Shown here piece after piece: positions 61,887 to 64,000 of a stretch of 64,000 nucleotides of DNA (positions are counted from its first letter, which is position 1; each line of letters begins with the position of its first letter). The notes under the pieces were generated by a model. That model did not search any database and was not told where the DNA came from. It saw only the letters and a program-made list of their open reading frames with translations. This DNA comes from Fen-671 sp963794745 (lineage in GTDB: Bacteria > Actinomycetota > Acidimicrobiia > Acidimicrobiales > Palsa-688), in NCBI GenBank assembly GCA_963794745.1, contig CAWCEZ010000011.1, positions 372,001 through 436,000 of the forward strand, in the 5' to 3' direction. The translations under genes were made by a program, and so were the position numbers.

Positions 61887-64000
61887 ATGCCGAGCGCCAT
61901 AACTCCGGGCGAACCGTACCCGCTGGGTGCCTCATGGGACGGCGCCGGGACGAACTTCGCCGTGTTTTCGCAGAGCGCTGACTCGGTCGACCTTTGCCTT
62001 TTCGACGAGGCCGGCAATGAGACCGTCTATGAGCTGCCCGAGGTCGATGCCTACGTCTGGCACGGCTACCTGGAGGAAGCCGAACCTGGGCAGCTCTACG
62101 GCTACAGAGTGCGTGGGACGTATGACCCTGGGCGCGGCCTGTTGGCGAACCATGCCAAGCTCCTGCTCGACCCTTATGCCAAGGCCGTTTCGGGCGAGGT
62201 CGTCTGGGGGCCGGCTGTGTACGGCTACAAGTACCCAAACGCGGACAACCCGACGATGGACGAGACGGACTCGGCGAGCTTCATGCCGAAGTCGGTTGTC
62301 GTAGACACCGCTTTCGAATGGTCAGACGACCACAGGCCGCGTACACCTTGGCACGACACGGTCATATACGAGACCCATGTGCGCGGCCTGACAATGCGCC
62401 ACCCCGACGTCCCGCCGGCACATCGAGGCACTTATTCCGGGCTCGCACACCCGGCGGTCATCGAACATCTCCAGCGGCTCGGCATCACCGCAGTCGAGCT
62501 GATGCCTGTCCACCAGTTCGTCCACGACCACGCTCTGGCGAAACGGGGTTTGCGGAATTACTGGGGTTACAACTCAATTGGTTTTTTCGCCCCCCATAAC
62601 GGTTATGCGTTCCGCGCGGGCCAGCGCGTCGTAAACGAGTTCAAGACCATGGTGCGCGCGCTGCATGCGGCCGGTATGGAGGTCATCCTCGATGTTGTCT
62701 ATAACCACACTGCCGAGGGGGACCACACGGGGCCCACACTTTCGTTCCGTGGTCTCGACAACCCGACCTACTACCGCCTCGACCCCAACAACGCGCGCCT
62801 TTATTCCGACACCACGGGCACCGGTAACAGCCTCAATGTCAGCAGCGCCAACGTTTTGCAGCTTCTCATGGACTCGCTTCGCTACTGGGTCCTGGAAATG
62901 CACGTCGACGGTTTCCGTTTCGACCTCGCGGCCAGCTTGGCCAGGCAGTTCCATGACGTCGACAGGCTTTCCGCTTTCTTCGACCTGATCCACCAGGACC
63001 CTGTGATCAGCCAGATCAAGCTGATCGCGGAACCGTGGGACCTTGGCTCGGGTGGTTACCAGGTCGGGAACTTCCCCGTGCTTTGGTCTGAGTGGAACGG
63101 GCGGTACCGCGACTCCGTCAGGGACTACTGGCGCCAGCAGGGCAAGTCCATCGAGGAGCTCGCCCACCGCCTGACCGGTAGTCCCGACCTCTACGAGGCA
63201 ACCGGCCGGCGCCCCTGGGCAAGCGTCAACTTCGTGACCGCCCACGACGGCTTCACTATGGCCGACATGGTCAGCTACAACGACAAGCACAACGAGGCGA
63301 ACGGCGAGGCCAACCGCGACGGCACTGACGACAACCGCAGTTGGAACTGCGGTGTCGAAGGCCACAGCGATGACCCGGCCATCGTCGAACTGCGCAAGCG
63401 CCAAGTCCGCAACCTGCTGACAACTTTGGTCTTATCACTCGGGGTGCCAATGCTCCTCGGCGGTGACGAGATCGGTCGCACCCAGCTCGGAAACAACAAT
63501 GCCTACTGTCAGGACAACGAGGTCTCCTGGTACGACTGGGACAACGTCGGCACGGACGTCCTGGCGTGGGCGCGGGCACTGGTCCAGTTGCGGCGTCGGC
63601 ACCCAGTGTTCCGTCGCCGGAGGTTCTTCCAAGACAGGCCCCTGCGCCAGGTCGGCGCCACGCCCGCTGAGGCCGAGATCGGCTGGTTCCGCCCTGACGG
63701 CCGCCCGATGACCGAAGCAGACTGGGCTGCCGGGTACGCGCAGTCACTGGCGATGCTGCTGAACGGCTCGTCACCCTCCGAACCTGACATTCATGGCCGC
63801 CTCGTCCCCGACGCGTCGTTCTACCTGGCCCTCAATGCCTGGGAACAGCCGCTCGGCTTCCGGCTGCCGGACCAGAGCTGGGGCGGGCCATGGCATGTGG
63901 TCCTCGACACAAGCGACGAGAAGCCGTCTTTCAAACCCGAGATCATCGAGGCCAGCAGCACTGTACCCCTGGTGGGGCACCATTTTGTCCTGCTGCAGCA
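61887..64000 (+). CDS. glgX: glycogen debranching enzyme (partial)
   Basis: Open to the window end (over 704 codons). An N-terminal CBM48 (YPLGASWDGAGTNFAVFSQSADSVDLCLFDEAG) is followed by a GH13 barrel: VIYETHVRGLTMRHPDVP, DVVYNHTAEGD, the nucleophile in VDGFRFDLAASL, the acid/base in LIAEPWDLGSGGYQVG and the third Asp in FVTAHDGFTMAD. The C-terminal part of the barrel (GGDEIGRTQLGNNNAYCQDNEVSWYDW) is GlgX-type. It cleaves alpha-1,6 branches of glycogen trimmed by phosphorylase. The 3' end lies outside the window. Confidence 0.96.
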   Translation, partial: MPSAITPGEPYPLGASWDGAGTNFAVFSQSADSVDLCLFDEAGNETVYELPEVDAYVWHGYLEEAEPGQLYGYRVRGTYDPGRGLLANHAKLLLDPYAKAVSGEVVWGPAVYGYKYPNADNPTMDETDSASFMPKSVVVDTAFEWSDDHRPRTPWHDTVIYETHVRGLTMRHPDVPPAHRGTYSGLAHPAVIEHLQRLGITAVELMPVHQFVHDHALAKRGLRNYWGYNSIGFFAPHNGYAFRAGQRVVNEFKTMVRALHAAGMEVILDVVYNHTAEGDHTGPTLSFRGLDNPTYYRLDPNNARLYSDTTGTGNSLNVSSANVLQLLMDSLRYWVLEMHVDGFRFDLAASLARQFHDVDRLSAFFDLIHQDPVISQIKLIAEPWDLGSGGYQVGNFPVLWSEWNGRYRDSVRDYWRQQGKSIEELAHRLTGSPDLYEATGRRPWASVNFVTAHDGFTMADMVSYNDKHNEANGEANRDGTDDNRSWNCGVEGHSDDPAIVELRKRQVRNLLTTLVLSLGVPMLLGGDEIGRTQLGNNNAYCQDNEVSWYDWDNVGTDVLAWARALVQLRRRHPVFRRRRFFQDRPLRQVGATPAEAEIGWFRPDGRPMTEADWAAGYAQSLAMLLNGSSPSEPDIHGRLVPDASFYLALNAWEQPLGFRLPDQSWGGPWHVVLDTSDEKPSFKPEIIEASSTVPLVGHHFVLLQ

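Overview
The window is about 64 kb of GC-rich DNA from an Actinomycetota-type chromosome. Supporting signs are heavy GTG/TTG start use, ATGA/GTGA gene overlaps, several ECF sigma factors (a DGPF-linked one, a SigG/SigX5-like one and a SigC-like one), a BTAD regulator, multiple ClpP paralogues, DyP peroxidase and GlgX. An acidimicrobial or related deep actinobacterial lineage is a guess; no rRNA is present to settle it. It reads as ordinary chromosome with a few accessory islands: a broken IS110 at the left edge, a group II intron near 14 kb, and a tRNA-Cys-bounded segment at about 52.0-58.5 kb.

Layout: 1-6.5 kb holds an IS110 relic, tRNA-Val, a PRC-barrel protein, lgt, a broken FtsX-type permease and an acetyltransferase. 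6.4-13.3 kb holds a two-component system, a lipoprotein, and a PP2C / vWA / kinase triad resembling E. coli YegK-YegL-YegI, followed upstream by a 2-hydroxyacid dehydrogenase with a 17-bp tandem repeat between it and the kinase. 13.3-17 kb holds a group II intron at the end of a clpP-like gene, an XRE regulator and a second, divergent clpP. 17-20 kb holds an ECF sigma/DGPF pair and an ArsR/SRPBCC pair whose operator lies between the -35 and -10 boxes. 20.7-27.4 kb is a cobalamin-riboswitch-led operon, btuF-btuC-btuD-cobO-cobU-cobS-(bluB-cobT fusion): corrinoid import plus the nucleotide-loop assembly steps, with its own lower-ligand synthesis.

27.4-33 kb is a polyol-type ABC transporter (binding protein, two permeases, no ATPase) with a sorbitol-type dehydrogenase and a DeoR regulator. 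33-40.9 kb holds a GGDEF-EAL protein, a pair of COG4315-like secreted proteins, sterol-desaturase and DoxX membrane proteins, an SRPBCC protein, an SDR and a SigG/SigX5-like sigma factor. 40.9-50 kb holds a PaaK-like adenylate-forming enzyme, a BTAD regulator, a DUF1059 protein, a rhodanese-like protein, two tandem exported kelch proteins, a DyP peroxidase and a membrane-anchored Asp-box protein. 50.5-52 kb is a TetR/peroxiredoxin pair with a perfect palindromic operator.

52.0-58.5 kb lies between a 3' fragment of tRNA-Cys and the intact tRNA-Cys. It carries a SigC-like ECF factor, an SCO1/SenC membrane protein, a lipoprotein, a zf-HC2 anti-sigma-like protein, an HMA-domain relic, an IS110 relic and a VOC protein: a plausible metal/thiol stress locus. 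The right end has a CaCA antiporter, a large polytopic protein and the start of glgX.

Caution: about twenty reading frames are broken by single-base (or two-base) shifts, nearly all in G/C runs and many in otherwise well conserved genes (ClpP, permeases, a histidine kinase, DyP). Sequence error is the simplest explanation for most, so genes typed as pseudogene below may be intact in the organism, except for the IS110, FN3, HMA and tRNA relics, which look genuinely degraded.
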